In this document: one piece after another, positions 24,520 through 35,199 of the stretch
Position numbering within the stretch: the stretch's first letter is position 1
Layout: each line of letters begins with the position of its first letter
NCBI GenBank assembly: GCA_037176885.1
Contig: JAWWNJ010000093.1
Coordinates: forward strand, 310,001-374,000
Reading direction: 5' to 3'
DNA length: 64,000 nt
From: Favolaschia claudopus
Taxonomy: Eukaryota > Basidiomycota > Agaricomycetes > Agaricales > Mycenaceae
Program-made: the position numbers and the translations under genes
The notes under the pieces: generated by a model
The model's input: only the letters and a program-made list of their open reading frames with translations
What the model was told of the DNA's origin: nothing
The model's database searches: none

Positions 24520-25898
24520 CTAGTGAATATGACCCTTGCGCCACTCGTCCTCGGCAAAGCGCAACTGTAAACGGTCACCCAAGATAAGATACTTGTCGAG
24601 GTCGTCGTCCTTCAAATACGCGAGAAGATGCGGTCCTCCGAGCTCCAGACCCTTTTGTGCAAGCTTGAGCGGCATCTCGGGAATTCCAGCTGCATTACAA
24701 AATGCTTCGAAAGTCATAACAGGCGCTTTGACGGGGGAAGGCTGGCGGACGGGAGGAGAAGAATGCAGAGGAAAAGACTGGGAAGGAACAGCAGTGTGGA
24801 AAGCAGCAGCCGGTTGCGTAGCACGGATGATATCTGCCAAACCGGTGAAATCATTCTTGATCGTGATAGACGGCGAAGTGGATTTAGCAGATAGTGAGCG
24901 GCGGCGAGAAGCAAGCAAGTCAATGTCGTCAATGAAGTCAGGTGCAGCAGAGGGCTGAAACATCTTGTCTGCCGGTGGGTGGTGAACGTCAACCTCCGGC
25001 ACATTCGCAACCTATTGAGACTTCAGCACACCTCGCAACACCGAATTGGATACTTACAATAGCCGCTGCCCAAGTATTGAGATGAATCGGGGTCAGGTGG
25101 ACGTGCTCCCCGGTTGCATTGCCCAAGTAACATGTCGGGAAAGAACACTTCTTATCCGCACAGCTGTAGGTCGCCTTGAGCTGCGCCATTGTCTCTGCCA
25201 TTTTATGTTCCTCGTCCGTCAACTGTCAAGCGGTGAGAGCCGTCAACAACACACTATACACCAACATACCTTTCGTTTCTTTGATGCTGATCCTTCATTC
25301 TCTGCACCAGCGCCCTCTTCCTCCGGCTAATTCCCCAGGCTCAAGTCAGTGCAGGTAACGAGAAGAGAGACTCAAGCGCACCTCATCACCCTTCTCTACC
25401 AACTCCAATTTGACAGTGGGTTTGGCCTTGTCGGTCGCTGCTTCGACCATGCTGTCGTAATCGTCGGTGGAGGCGAATTTCATCTTCTTGAAGTCGGTGC
25501 GCATGATAGACCAGGTTACACTGAAGTTTTTGGCGCGTAGCTTTCCAGACACAACTTTGAAGTCGAGTTTTCCCTCGTATTCCAGCCCCTCGATTGCTGC
25601 GTCGAGAACCCGTCCCAAAGACTCTTCTTCATGAGCGTACATAGTGTGATTGATCGTGTCAGGTTTGGCGGCATTCTTTCGGCGTTTTTCATTGGGCTGA
25701 GGGGGAGGTGGAAGCGGTTGGAAAGATACAAAGTACTGAATGCCGCGACCCTCATTGTACTTTGACTCTGAGATGCGAAGAAGGAGCGAAGATTCAGCTC
25801 AGCTGCTCCAGCTTGAACTGGATCCCGGGTCATGTACCTGGGTTGTCATCTACACCATCTCCACGTTGAGAAAACTGGTCGTCGTCGTAATCAGACAT
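24520..25898 (-). CDS. five-exon hypothetical gene with Cys/His motif and SAM-like C terminus
   Basis: A multi-exon gene reads cleanly on the minus strand: exons 25,898-25,838; 25,767-25,382; 25,326-25,270; 25,222-25,058; 25,011-24,520. The four introns are 46-70 nt with GTACAT, GTGCGC, GTATGT and GTAAGT donors; phases agree, giving about 386 residues. The N terminus is acidic (MSDYDDDQFSQ). Residues about 80-150 form a mixed domain (LGRVLDAAIEGLEYEGKLDF). An acidic then basic linker with a KKRK nuclear-signal-like motif follows. Next is C-x4-C-x4-C with a following HVHLTPIHLNTWAAAI, suggesting metal binding. The C terminus (FCNAAGIPEMPLKLAQ, YLKDDDLDKYLILGDRLQLRFAEDEW) looks SAM-like or helical. 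This architecture belongs to a lineage-specific family I associate with Agaricomycetes; function unknown. No lesion seen; probably intact. Confidence 0.75.
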
Positions 25899-26346
25899 TG
25901 CGCAAAGCCCACAGCAGTATAGCGAGAAGCAAGACGGGGAGAGTGCCAGACAAACGGGCGGCCCAGATGTGACACGTCACGATGACATCAGGGCGAAAAA
26001 GACTGTCGGCCGAGCGCCTCGAACTCGGTCCTTCAACTGAACTCAAAAATATTTTTTTTGGCGAATGCCATTAGTTTTGAAAATAGCAATAAAAAAACAC
26101 TTGTGATTGGTAATTTGATATCATCAATCGCGCCCCAATTCGGACCTCCGCACAATTATGACGCAAATGGATTTCGAGCGACGGGCTGTCAGAATCCACA
26201 GAGAAACACGAGAAATTCACCAGTAATCATCAATGTTTTGAGTCGAAAAACTTTTCACTTCAGCTTCGGCCCAAATAGGAAATAACATTAAAAGAATGGA
26301 TTGCGGGATGGGTATATGGAGTCTACTATTGAGTGTGAACAATGAG
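25899..26346. other. intergenic, likely promoter of the 24.5-25.9 kb gene
   Basis: About 450 bp between two minus-strand genes. It must hold the promoter of the downstream gene. I see no clear TATA box and no repeat. Confidence 0.4.
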
Positions 26347-27445
26347 TCAGGGCCCACCGCTACACCTGCTGAAAGATTTAACCAAATAAGCACAAAAGTT
26401 CAGTTAAAGAAAGTTTAAAATCATACCGCTCGAGATTTCTTAGCCTCGACTCTTCAACGGGGTCTTCAATCTGCTCGGCGAGGCGCTTGCGCGTACTGAA
26501 ACCACGGGAGCGTACCGATGACTCCGGCAAGATATTGTTTTCATCGACCTCGGGGTGGCGTCGAGAGCGAGGCTTTCGCGACGTTGTCGATGGCATTTGA
26601 TCAACAATGTTGGGCGCAACAGTTGACGAAGACGACAATCCATGGGAGCCTGAATGAAGCAGGGGCCAGGATGGATCACCGTGGAACGACGGAGTGGGGG
26701 AAGGCTCAGGAATGATCTGGTCAAGACCTTCGAAACCAGAAAGATCACCAGTCATGCCGGGCCACGCATCGAGCGGATTAGCTGGCGGTACAGCAAACGA
26801 TTCCATGAACTCTTTGAGAGGATCCGAATGAGGAATGAATGAGTCGAGGAGAGCGTTGATCTCAAGATCCGACATAGGATAATCGGCGGAAGAAGTGTTT
26901 GGCGTGAAGAAAGACGATGCCTGATTGAACAACGTGTCGAAGTCGACATTCTGATTATCCAGATGTTGGTTAGGCGCTAGGGTCTGCAGGGCAGCTGAAG
27001 GGTCGGCGGCGACAGCGAGAGAACGTTCTATACGCGATAGTAAGATGATGTGCGCTGCCTTTGTCAACAATAGATGAACCACTTACCCATTCCTTCAACG
27101 CTGGAGGCTGCCGCAGGAGGTTCGCTGGACTCGTCCGCTTTTCGGGTCGAAGCCGCTGGAATAAAATCAGGTTTAGGCATGGTAAGCTCGCGTATAGAAA
27201 ATTCACATACCTCGGATTGCAGGCGCGGACTTCACACGACCACTGGAGCTGGCGGATAACACGCGAGAACGAGATGCAGACTTATCGGGGCCACCAGTGA
27301 TCGTTTTGAGTTTTTTCCTTCAATTCCTTCGATCGAGCGGTGGATTGGCGGCGTTTTTCTGTCTCGTCCTCTAACTCGTCTCGGATCTCCTTCGTCGCGT
27401 CAGCAACCTTATGCGCTTCGCGTATGTAGGGCAGAGGAAAGAGAC
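26347..27445 (-). CDS. multi-exon hypothetical gene, 5' end unclear
   Basis: Exons read as about 27,445-27,211 (possibly split by a further intron near 27,285-27,240), 27,155-27,087, 27,027-26,427 and 26,368-26,347, with introns of 55-59 nt starting GTATGT, GTAAGT and GTATGA; phases agree. The first part is a charged, probable coiled coil (AHKVADATKEIRDELEDE). The middle is acidic and Pro/Ser-rich, with short hydrophobic patches (MSDLEINALLDSF, GFEGLDQIIPEPSPTPS) like an activation region. The end is basic (SRKPRSRRHPEVDEN, STRKRLAEQI). It could be a transcriptional or chromatin protein, but no named domain is visible. The coiled-coil frame hits a stop unless a weak 46-nt GTGGCC intron is used. 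The 5' part lies beside the MITE at 27,504-27,688, so the gene may be truncated. Confidence 0.5.
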
Positions 27446-27503
27446 TGAGAAGAAAATTGAGGGAAAGGGGAAGACGGCAACAAAATCAAGGAGCAAATAG
27501 CGA

Positions 27504-27688
27504 GTTTGCGATGCAGCCATTGGATGGCTAATGGCTTCTGGCGCATTGACCAAGGCTAACCCCGGTCTCAGCATCCAAACTTCATTCCAGGCAGCTCTTG
27601 TGTAACTCAACATCATTGTTTGGGCCATCAAAGTTTCCTAATCGGGAAATCGTTAGCCATTCAGTGGCTCCAATGGCTCATCGCAAAC
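27504..27688. mobile_element. MITE of the GTTTGCG family, copy 1
   Basis: Terminal inverted repeats GTTTGCGATGCAGCCATTGG and GTTTGCGATGAGCCATTGGA (opposite strand) bound 185 bp. The internal CCCCGGTCT(C/G)AGCATCCAA segment is shared with 51,062-51,262. I see no convincing target duplication. Confidence 0.8.
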
Positions 27689-28344
27689 CCTCTAATGACT
27701 TATAGAAATGCCCCCATGAGCCGGAAAAGCGGACGGTCCGTGCCAAAAGCAAATCTCCACATGAACTCGGTATCACGAACGAGAAACACATTACCGGATT
27801 GTGACGAAACAAGATACTTATTTGGTGGGTCACAGTCTGGGATGTCTAGTCTGCCCAGAACAGTTGTTTTGATGTTGTAGAGTTTACAGTTGTCTATTTG
27901 GAAGAGTAGAAGTCGAGAATTGGAAATCTAAATTGAAACTCCGAAAATAGGGAGCTGAGGTCAGTTGTTGTGATTCCGTTGAGTCAAAATTCAGCCAGCT
28001 GCGGGTTGTTTCGCGCTCCTTTGAAGGTTGGAGAAGGATGTGTAAAGAGGTCGTAGATTGAAGACTTTGAAGTATCTGAAGTGACTCCGAACACAGAACT
28101 AACACAAGGGTTGCCGTACAAGTGCAGAAGCAGACAACAGAACTTGAAGACACCAGAAGCAGAGCCGCGTCACTTGCATCGTTGTTAGTTGTACAGTCCG
28201 CTTCAAAGGTTTCAGAGGTTAAAGTTAACATTAGCAAAGTTAGTGCCAGAAAGAATCTGAAGGATGCCCAATACGGATTCGGGATTTACTAGTGGAGCGA
28301 AGAGATAGACGCAGCATGATTGATCGTGTTTGGCTGGGTGACTG
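27689..28344. other. intergenic
   Basis: No feature supported. A 117-codon minus-strand open frame at 27,884-28,237 is Ser/Leu-rich and low-complexity, and looks like chance. Confidence 0.4.
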
Positions 28345-28971
28345 ATGTACCCAGGCAAGCACGTCGAGATTGGAATAGATGTTATTAATCTGTGGGCTCG
28401 CTACATGGTGCGTGACATGCAATTTCTGCTTCTCTTTTGCATTGCTGACTTTCGTCTTCAGCATGATGGCACCGCGGATCTAGAACATCCTCCCAAAATC
28501 CTCAAGCTTGACGAGCTTGCAGAGCGTGGCCGTGCTCGCGAGGAGCGTAGTCGTAACCGCGGACAAACTACCATGCCCCCCATCCACGTCCATCTTGGCA
28601 ACTCCGAGTCCGCCGATACTGTCCTTCGCGATGCCAATAGCGTCAAACGTCGACGTGAGGACGAGTCATCAGATGAATCTGATGAAGACGAGGACGTCCT
28701 CCTTGTCTCCGACGTGCTGCGCGCTCTCGATGAAAAGTACCCCGCTCTCAAATACTTCCAATATGCTGAGAGCCTGGGGGAACAAGGCATTGTCTATGCC
28801 AACAGCATTGCCGACTTCGATACCAAGTTCTACAAAACCGACGTTGGGATGGCAGCCGGTGCCGTGGGTAACTTCGTGCGCAAGGCAAGTAAGATGGTCG
28901 CCGCCGCGAAGAAACGCAAGGGGAAGAAGCGGGCTAGGGTTGTGGAGAACGAAAGCGACAAGGAGAACTAA
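28345..28971 (+). CDS. hypothetical gene or 3' gene fragment with SAM-like C terminus
   Basis: A 208-codon frame ends at TAA 28,969-28,971. The well-behaved part begins at 28,462, directly after a splice-acceptor-like TTCGTCTTCAG with a CTGAC branch-like motif, so 28,345-28,461 may be intron and the true 5' exons are not recognised. The protein has an Arg-rich helix (ELAERGRAREERSRNRG), an acidic stretch (DESSDESDEDEDVL), then a helical domain (LRALDEKYPALKYFQ) and a Lys-rich tail (AAAKKRKGKKRAR). The helical domain resembles in style the C terminus of the gene at 24.5-25.9 kb, so it may be a 5'-truncated relative, but a search would be needed. Function unknown. Confidence 0.55.
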   Translation: MYPGKHVEIGIDVINLWARYMVRDMQFLLLFCIADFRLQHDGTADLEHPPKILKLDELAERGRAREERSRNRGQTTMPPIHVHLGNSESADTVLRDANSVKRRREDESSDESDEDEDVLLVSDVLRALDEKYPALKYFQYAESLGEQGIVYANSIADFDTKFYKTDVGMAAGAVGNFVRKASKMVAAAKKRKGKKRARVVENESDKEN

Positions 28972-29123
28972 TTTATTTCACGCTGTGTATGTTATCGCCG
29001 CCTCTATAACCTGTAGATACTGTATCTCTACTAGTTTTCTGTATATTTGTATAGTCGTACTACTTGTTCATATAATTTCTTGCCGTCCTACTCGTGTATT
29101 GACACAACTACCGGTACAACAAC

Positions 29124-30306
29124 CTATACAACATATCCGCAATCCCTGAACCACCCTTCGATGTTCTCTGGGGTCATCGTCTCATGAGCAGCTTCCCACA
29201 GAGTTGCGATGGGGTCGCAACCATCACGCCCTTCCATTGAGCTGAGAACATCGTCCCGGTTGCGGCGGATCCAATATTTCATGCATGAAAACCCTTCTTC
29301 GCATGGATTGAAGTCGGGAGAGTATGGTGACAAATAAATGAGTCGACGCCCGCTGTAGATCAATTCAGTTGGTTGGCAATCAAGAGGATATATCCTACGC
29401 ACCGTCCCTCGACCATCTCACGAATCCCATCAAAATGATGAACACTTGCGTTGTCCATGACGAGAACAGAGTTGTCCTGTGGAAAGGGATTCATGCGGTC
29501 AAGGAGAACATCGAGATAGTTGCGGAACTCTACGGCGGTCCAGGATCGAGTCAACACATCAAAGTGAAGTATGCCATCGAGGCAAATTGCCGGAAGCACA
29601 GAATAACTATACATATCAGCAGGTACGAAGTACTGGCAAGAGCATAAACACATACCGGATGCCTCGGACAAAAAAAATCATGCCGCCGCGCTCGCATTCC
29701 AATAGGGGCCCATGCCATCTGCCGCCGCGTTGTGTGTCGATTGCAAGCTGCTTCGTCTAGGAAGACCAGTCTTCGAGGTGGGTGTTGTCCAACTTCACAT
29801 TGGAAACCAAGCCGTTTGTTTTCCTCGGCTTCGAGTGCAGTTCGAGATATCTAGGGATATACTCATGTCAGCGGCACGAAACTCCCAGCAATTTTACTTA
29901 CATGAACCCGAACATAACCCATTCGCAAAAGGGCGTCACGTATGGTGGTTTTGGCGACGTCGAGTCCCGTGGCTTCGTACAAACATTCCTGTAGCTCGAA
30001 AAGATAGATGTCGGGGGTTCTCGCAACAAGACCCTCAAGATACTTCTCAAAGGGTCAAATACGAAGAGTATTGAGAAGATCACAGACCGCGACATCAAAA
30101 GATGTGAGAATGCGGGGTCGTCCGAGCTGCAGAGGAATTTGGACGTGGTCCCCAGTGGTCCGCCACGTTCGGATGATGCGGTAAATGGTTCGCTCGCTGA
30201 TGTTGGTAGCTGCAGCAATGTCTGGGACAGACATATGGGCCGACATTGTGGTGATGAGCTGTTTCTGCTCCTTAGGTATGTGGCGGCGGTTTCCTCGTCG
30301 TATCAT
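29124..30306 (-). pseudogene. Tc1-like DD34E transposase, two lesions
   Basis: A Tc1/mariner transposase with three introns: exons 30,306-29,902; 29,850-29,656; 29,606-29,403; 29,352-29,124 (introns 49-51 nt; GTAAGT, GTATGT and GTGCGT donors). The N terminus has a helix-turn-helix (MSVPDIAAATNISERTIYRI) and GRPR. The catalytic triad is visible: Asp in LVFLDEAA, Asp in LVMDNASVHH, Glu in SPDFNPCEEGF, with 34 residues between the last two as in Tc1 elements. Lesion 1: an in-frame TGA at 30,057-30,055, where the frame continues unbroken (PFEKYLEGLVARTPDIY); a CGA-to-TGA change would explain it. Lesion 2: a run of eight A on the plus strand (29,670-29,677), where seven would keep frame into the next exon. 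Otherwise nearly complete. I could not find its terminal repeats. Confidence 0.85.
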
Positions 30307-30570
30307 GGTGAGAGTGAGGTGAGTATTGGCGGGCAACGCTCGTCGTCATGATGGAGCTGAGCTGTAGCTAAAAATAATTATATGACGGGTATGCCGGGAA
30401 CTGCCGAACTCAGCTCGAAAATCGAGACTGTCTATCGTTTCCAAAATAGCTGGAAAACAAAACCTGCTGGATTTTGCTCAATTTCAACGATTTTGAGGTC
30501 GAAAAAAGTTTGGTCATTATGTAATCATAACTGGAGATAGGATGAGATTTCTCTAGTACTAGTCACCGTT

Positions 30571-31209
30571 GTATGATGTAGTGTTGCCGGGGTTCGGTTA
30601 GGTTCGGTTTTTCACCAAAAAATCCGAACCCCGAACCGCACCTGGGGTTCGGTTCAGCCAATTCTCCGAACCCCGAACCTAACCTGAGGTTCGGTTCGTT
30701 GAGGTTCAGAACAGGCTCGAACCTTTTCGAACCTGAAGCTGTTTCCCACGGTTCAAATGGATGATTTTTGTGTTCGAATGTCCATCGGTGGGATGTTTTC
30801 TTGCTAATTCAATGTTCTAACTGACTGCATTGTTGAATACACCCATGAAACCCTTCAACACCGCAACATATCACTCTGCCAGTGGGTACCAGATGAGAAC
30901 CTGAAGTGATTTTGAATCATATTGACCATTATTCAGGTGTTTGGAGAGCTTCACAACTGACAAGGAACTATGCAACAAGAACTTGACCACAAGTTGTTCA
31001 GAATTTGTCTCTTTTCCATTCAAAATTCTCCATTTTTGAGTACGGGTTCGCACCGGTGCGAACCTCTTCCAAGGTCCACGAACCCCGAACCGCACCTGGG
31101 GTTCGGTTCAGTGCAGCCAGCCATTCCGAACCTGAATTTAGGTGCGGTTCGGGTTCGGTTCAGGTTCGGAATCGGTTCCGAACCTAACCGCGGCAACACT
31201 AGTATGATG
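30571..31209. mobile_element. hAT-type MITE with 8-bp target duplication
   Basis: The element spans 30,579-31,201 (623 bp). Both ends carry TAGTGTTGCCG in inverted orientation, followed by GGTTAGGTTCGG-type sequence. It is flanked by a perfect 8-bp direct repeat GTATGATG (30,571-30,578 and 31,202-31,209). An 8-bp duplication and TAG-start termini fit the hAT superfamily. GGTTCGG and its complement recur many times in the terminal ~130 bp on each side, as expected for subterminal transposase-binding sites. No coding capacity. Confidence 0.9.
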
Positions 31210-32206
31210 CCCCAAGATGTTGCGCACTGCAGCCAATGTCCACGGTATAGTGTGTATGCTGTTGTGCTGGCGGCTTGCCGGTAATTGATGGGATCCTACC
31301 CTATATGGTGCGTGGGAGCATTACATAAGCGGCAAATTTCGCTCTCGTCCCAAACCAAAATGGCTCCAATCGCTGAAAAACTCATTTCTGCATTCAAAAA
31401 AAAAAATGGGTTGGAAGAATGGTCTACTGCTCCATCACAAGATAGTATTTTTAAATTCTGAGACCAGGGATGTCTTCCATTTGCTCAAATACACCATTTC
31501 ACTTTTTACCCTAATGTTTTGTGGCCAGAGCTTAATGGCTGTCACACTTTGGTCATGTGACCGCTTGTTGTAAGTGACTGATGCCTACCTTAGAGAGATA
31601 GTATTGCAAATAATATGGCGTGACATGCACTTGACCCAGGTTTACGGTCGCTTTTTCTGCTGTGTTTGGCTCACATGTTAAGGCCATAACTCGCACGTTA
31701 CGCCGCCGAATCAAAGTGCACGGCGGATGTTAGTGGTCCCCTGATCACTTCGATGCACACGAATCCGCTTCAGTATATGTGTGGGTGGGCAAAGCGTCGA
31801 GATTGATGTGAATTTCCTTTTACGGTAGGGACATTTGATCTTGCCGCAACTGTATGTGATCTCAATGCTGAGCGTCAATTGAGGCCCACGGTTGGTCTCA
31901 AAAAGAGGCAATGTTGTCGGCTTATCATTTTGGTCTCAGTTTGAGCGCCACCTCATTTTGAGCTCAATGACTGACATCGAAACGAAGCTTTCATCTAATA
32001 TTATAATGATATTGGGATATAAAATAGTCCATGCAATCCTGTACGGTAATTGTGATCGTCACCCTTCCTCGCTGGACCATTTGCTCTTCCTCCTATTATT
32101 GTCCACACACCCACCTTGATTATTGGCACCGACAGACACAAACGGTGAATCACAGGCGTCAGTATAATCGCAGACGGAAACTACGGCAGAGGCATACGTA
32201 CAGTGG
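31210..32206. other. intergenic
   Basis: No gene seen. TTGATCTTGCCGCAACTGTA at about 31,837-31,856 closely matches one terminus of the MITE at 41,919-42,284, so it may be a lone end of a decayed copy. Confidence 0.4.
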
Positions 32207-32267
32207 TGGCAAATAGAAATTGCCGTGGCTTTTTGGTAAAAATCTCGATGTATACTTCACCGAATGA

Positions 32268-32817
32268 CCTCAAATAAGATGTAGAGACGAGTATGTGATA
32301 CTTCTGTACCTCTTGGAACACTCAGCAATATATCATGCACTGACAATGCATCAATAATGGATGGTTTCCGTTTTTTGCCATATCCGGAAAAACACAATGT
32401 ACCCTCAGCAAAGAAGTGTCATAATAGGATAAAAGTACTTGAAAAACAATGCTAGCTCTCACTTTGATTGACTGGAATTGATCGTCATCCGAGCTCACAA
32501 CAGCCGCTCGAAGTAGGTCATTTTAGCTATTTTCTCTGCATTTTCAGCTATTTTGTGTGAAAATAGCCAACTCTGAGCGGTTGTTGTGAGCTCAAATGAG
32601 GGTCAATTCCATTCAACAAAAGTGGAAACTAGGACTGTTTTTCAAGTACTTTCATCCTATTGTGACACTTTTTTGCTGAGGATACATTGAGTCTTTCCAG
32701 ATATGGCAATAATAAGAAACTGTCCTGTTATTGATGCATTGTCAGGGCGTAATATATAACTGAGTGTTCTAAGCAGTACAGAGGTATCATATATTTATCT
32801 CTACATTTTATTTGGCT
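32268..32817. mobile_element. long-hairpin (foldback) element nested in left TIR
   Basis: The arms are imperfect inverted repeats of about 270 bp each, centred near 32,545. Matching landmarks: CAAATAAGATGTAGAGA / TCTCTACATTTTATTTG at the ends, then GACAATGCATCAATAA, AAGTACTTGAAAAAC, TTCCA..CAA and GAGCTCACAAC near the centre. It interrupts the left terminal repeat of the surrounding element, so it inserted later. No coding capacity. Confidence 0.85.
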
Positions 32818-33481
32818 CATGTACTATGTCTGTGGATGGAATGAAAAAATCGCGTTTTTTCAAAACGAAGAAAGAGAAAAAGAGGGGAAAAAAGAGGGAG
32901 ACTCTTATGATTTAAGCTGACCTATTCACCCGCAAAACTCACGTTCTCGAGTGCTCAGACCACGCAAAACAGCGGTTTCTTGCTTTGATTTACTATCGAT
33001 GCCGGTGGTTCCGTAGAAATCCGCTGATTTCAAACCTATGTCGAGAGCCCAACTGGCGGTAAGCCACAGCGAATAGTTTTCAAGATCTTTGTACATTTTC
33101 GCATGTCAACCGCGGCAACTCGGCCCAATCACTACAAACAGCAGCACACTACGCAGACGCGAACCTCTTGCTCTCCTGTTCCACCGCGTCTCTCGTTACC
33201 AATAGCTTCGGTAATCGTAGATACAATTATAGTAAGCCACCCACACTCTCTTAGAGCCTTTCACGCCGTTAACTCCGTCAATATTTGCAAGTGACCGGTT
33301 AGAAACCGGAAACTTGAGACTTTTTTGGTTTCTTTTCAGGCTGCTTTCCACTTTGTCCTAACATCACCAGGCTTCCGACTCAACACATTTTGTACATCTT
33401 TCCTCTTCTGAGTCTTGACTGGAATCTGCATATTCCTGGAACGGCAGGTCAAAATAAGAGTTTCATCCAATTATCTTGTAT

Positions 33482-33651
33482 TACAGTCGAAGCTGTCGTA
33501 ACCCATAGGCCTCGGTGGAGCCAAAAAGGTATGGGGTATGGCAGAGCTATGGGTTTTCCCAGCCAAAAGTCGGTCAAAGTCCCCCAAAAATGTATGGGTT
33601 AAGGCCGATTATGGGTTATGAGAGCTATGGGTTATGACAGCTTCGACTGTA
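33482..33651. mobile_element. 166-bp Tc1/mariner MITE, copy 1
   Basis: Body 33,484-33,649; termini CAGTCGAAGCTGTC(G/A)TAAC and complement, flanked by TA on both sides. As far as I can read it, identical to the copy at 33,798-33,963. Confidence 0.9.
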
Positions 33652-33795
33652 TTCTGCATTTTGAAGCCGCCATTTCTTCCCCGGGGGCTCAAGAAATCAC
33701 TTACCTCTCTTTCTAGAGCTAAAGAAGCCCTCTTTGCTTTTTGCAGAACTCAGCCTATCAGGTGACAGCTCGGTTCCAACTGTGTTGAATCCCCT

Positions 33796-33965
33796 TACAG
33801 TCGAAGCTGTCGTAACCCATAGGCCTCGGTGGAGCCAAAAAGGTATGGGGTATGGCAGAGCTATGGGTTTTCCCAGCCAAAAGTCGGTCAAAGTCCCCCA
33901 AAAATGTATGGGTTAAGGCCGATTATGGGTTATGAGAGCTATGGGTTATGACAGCTTCGACTGTA
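33796..33965. mobile_element. 166-bp Tc1/mariner MITE, copy 2
   Basis: Body 33,798-33,963, flanked by TA, same orientation as copy 1 and about 150 bp downstream of it. The lack of visible differences suggests recent transposition or local duplication; the flanks differ, which favours two insertions. Confidence 0.9.
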
Positions 33966-34628
33966 TAATTGTTTGAGAATCCTCAAGCTCTGTTGTTCAA
34001 TAAGTATTGTTGCCTTGGTTTTTCCATGCAGTGAAGAATGCATTTATAGGCATTAAATCTCCCCCGCGTCCCTGACCTGCTGCAATTGGCATTTATTTGT
34101 GAGTATCAATTTCATCTTCACCAGAAATTAGTCTGAAATGAAGTCTAAGTATGTGATGTTCTACTTCACACAGGGAGCACCAACAAGTCAGCCATTTGTG
34201 TAATCTTATATCTATATTTACTGCTCAACTCGTCGCTACTTCCGCCGCGCATCAACCTGAGTTCAATTTTCCAAGTATCTTCATGTAAAATATATTCAGT
34301 GTCCCATAATCAGTCGAATAAATTCAAAATCACGGCTTCCTATGCTCCAAAATAACTATATAGCAGTCTTTCTGGACCGGGTATCTGTGGTAAGAGCTCG
34401 AAGAATGTTCAAGATTTGGTTCAATTCGGAATTTCGGCCTTTTCGGCTGTGTCGGTCGTAGGCGAGCCAAGGATCAAACGGAAACGATAGGATCTGTCAA
34501 TCAGGTCGGGTGCAGTCCTATGTACATAGGCATCCACGGACATGGTTAATGAGCCTTTTATTTCAGGTCATTCGGTGAAGTATACAGCAAGACTTTGGCC
34601 AAAAAGCCACGGCAATTTCTATTTGCCA

Positions 34629-35199
34629 GGCAAATGAATGAATGTGCAACCTTGAAAAGAATGGATGAACTGCAGAGCGGAGTCGAAGGGAGCACATACC
34701 GGCTATTGAAGAGCCCTCCTTATCCGTTCTCGGATGTCCGTTGCCTTTGGATACCCCGCTCCTTGAGCTGATTTGACACCGAACTCCGCCTGACTCGACG
34801 TTGAAAGGTCGGTGAGTTCACTTGCGCACGTACTATATACTACCTGGAAGATTCATTGAGATGATTGCGGTGAAGAAGTGGAATAGTCGCACCTTGGTTT
34901 TAGGTGGTGCGATGCGCCCTGGGCATGGGCTAGCGGTCAATGTGCTGTATAGAAGCCACAACAAAGGTCGACGTTTTTCTGAAGATACTCTAGTTGTTCA
35001 CTCTATACTAGAGAATCTGCGGATTGAGGTATCCCCCGACCCGGGCAACCTCACGGCCGCGCGCGGGGTGGCCTTTGTAATCCACTGCGATACAGCGGCC
35101 GCAGATAACACCATCTCAGAAATTGTGATTTTTTTTTTTCCTAACCTTGTAAGTTACAGTTTGTTTAACGCACAGAACCCCTCAATCAGCCAGAGCGGC
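34629..35199 (+). other. unassigned stretch with one open frame
   Basis: A 141-codon ATG frame runs 34,822-35,247 and contains DTLVVHSILENLRIEVS and ARGVAFVIHCDTAAADNTI. I do not recognise it. Its 3' end overlaps the antisense Smr-like pseudogene. It could be a gene fragment or chance. Confidence 0.25.

Larger units (their letters stand above)
32207..34628. mobile_element. 2.4-kb TIR element, non-autonomous, with nested insertions
   Basis: The ends are inverted repeats of about 75 bp: TGGCAAATAGAAATTGCCGT at 32,207 and its complement ending at 34,628, continuing through GGCTTTTTGG and GTATACTTCACCGAATGACCT. Homology of the arms resumes after the nested hairpin element (TTTATTTGGCTCATGTACTATGTCTGTGGATG near 32,810, against the complement of 34,535-34,560). 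The interior has no recognisable transposase. No target duplication is visible. It contains a hairpin element (32,268-32,817) and two mariner MITEs. Confidence 0.75.

Noticed and set aside
27884..28237. 117-codon minus-strand frame
   Set aside because: Ser/Leu/Thr-rich with no motif, no splice context and no neighbouring exon; probably chance.
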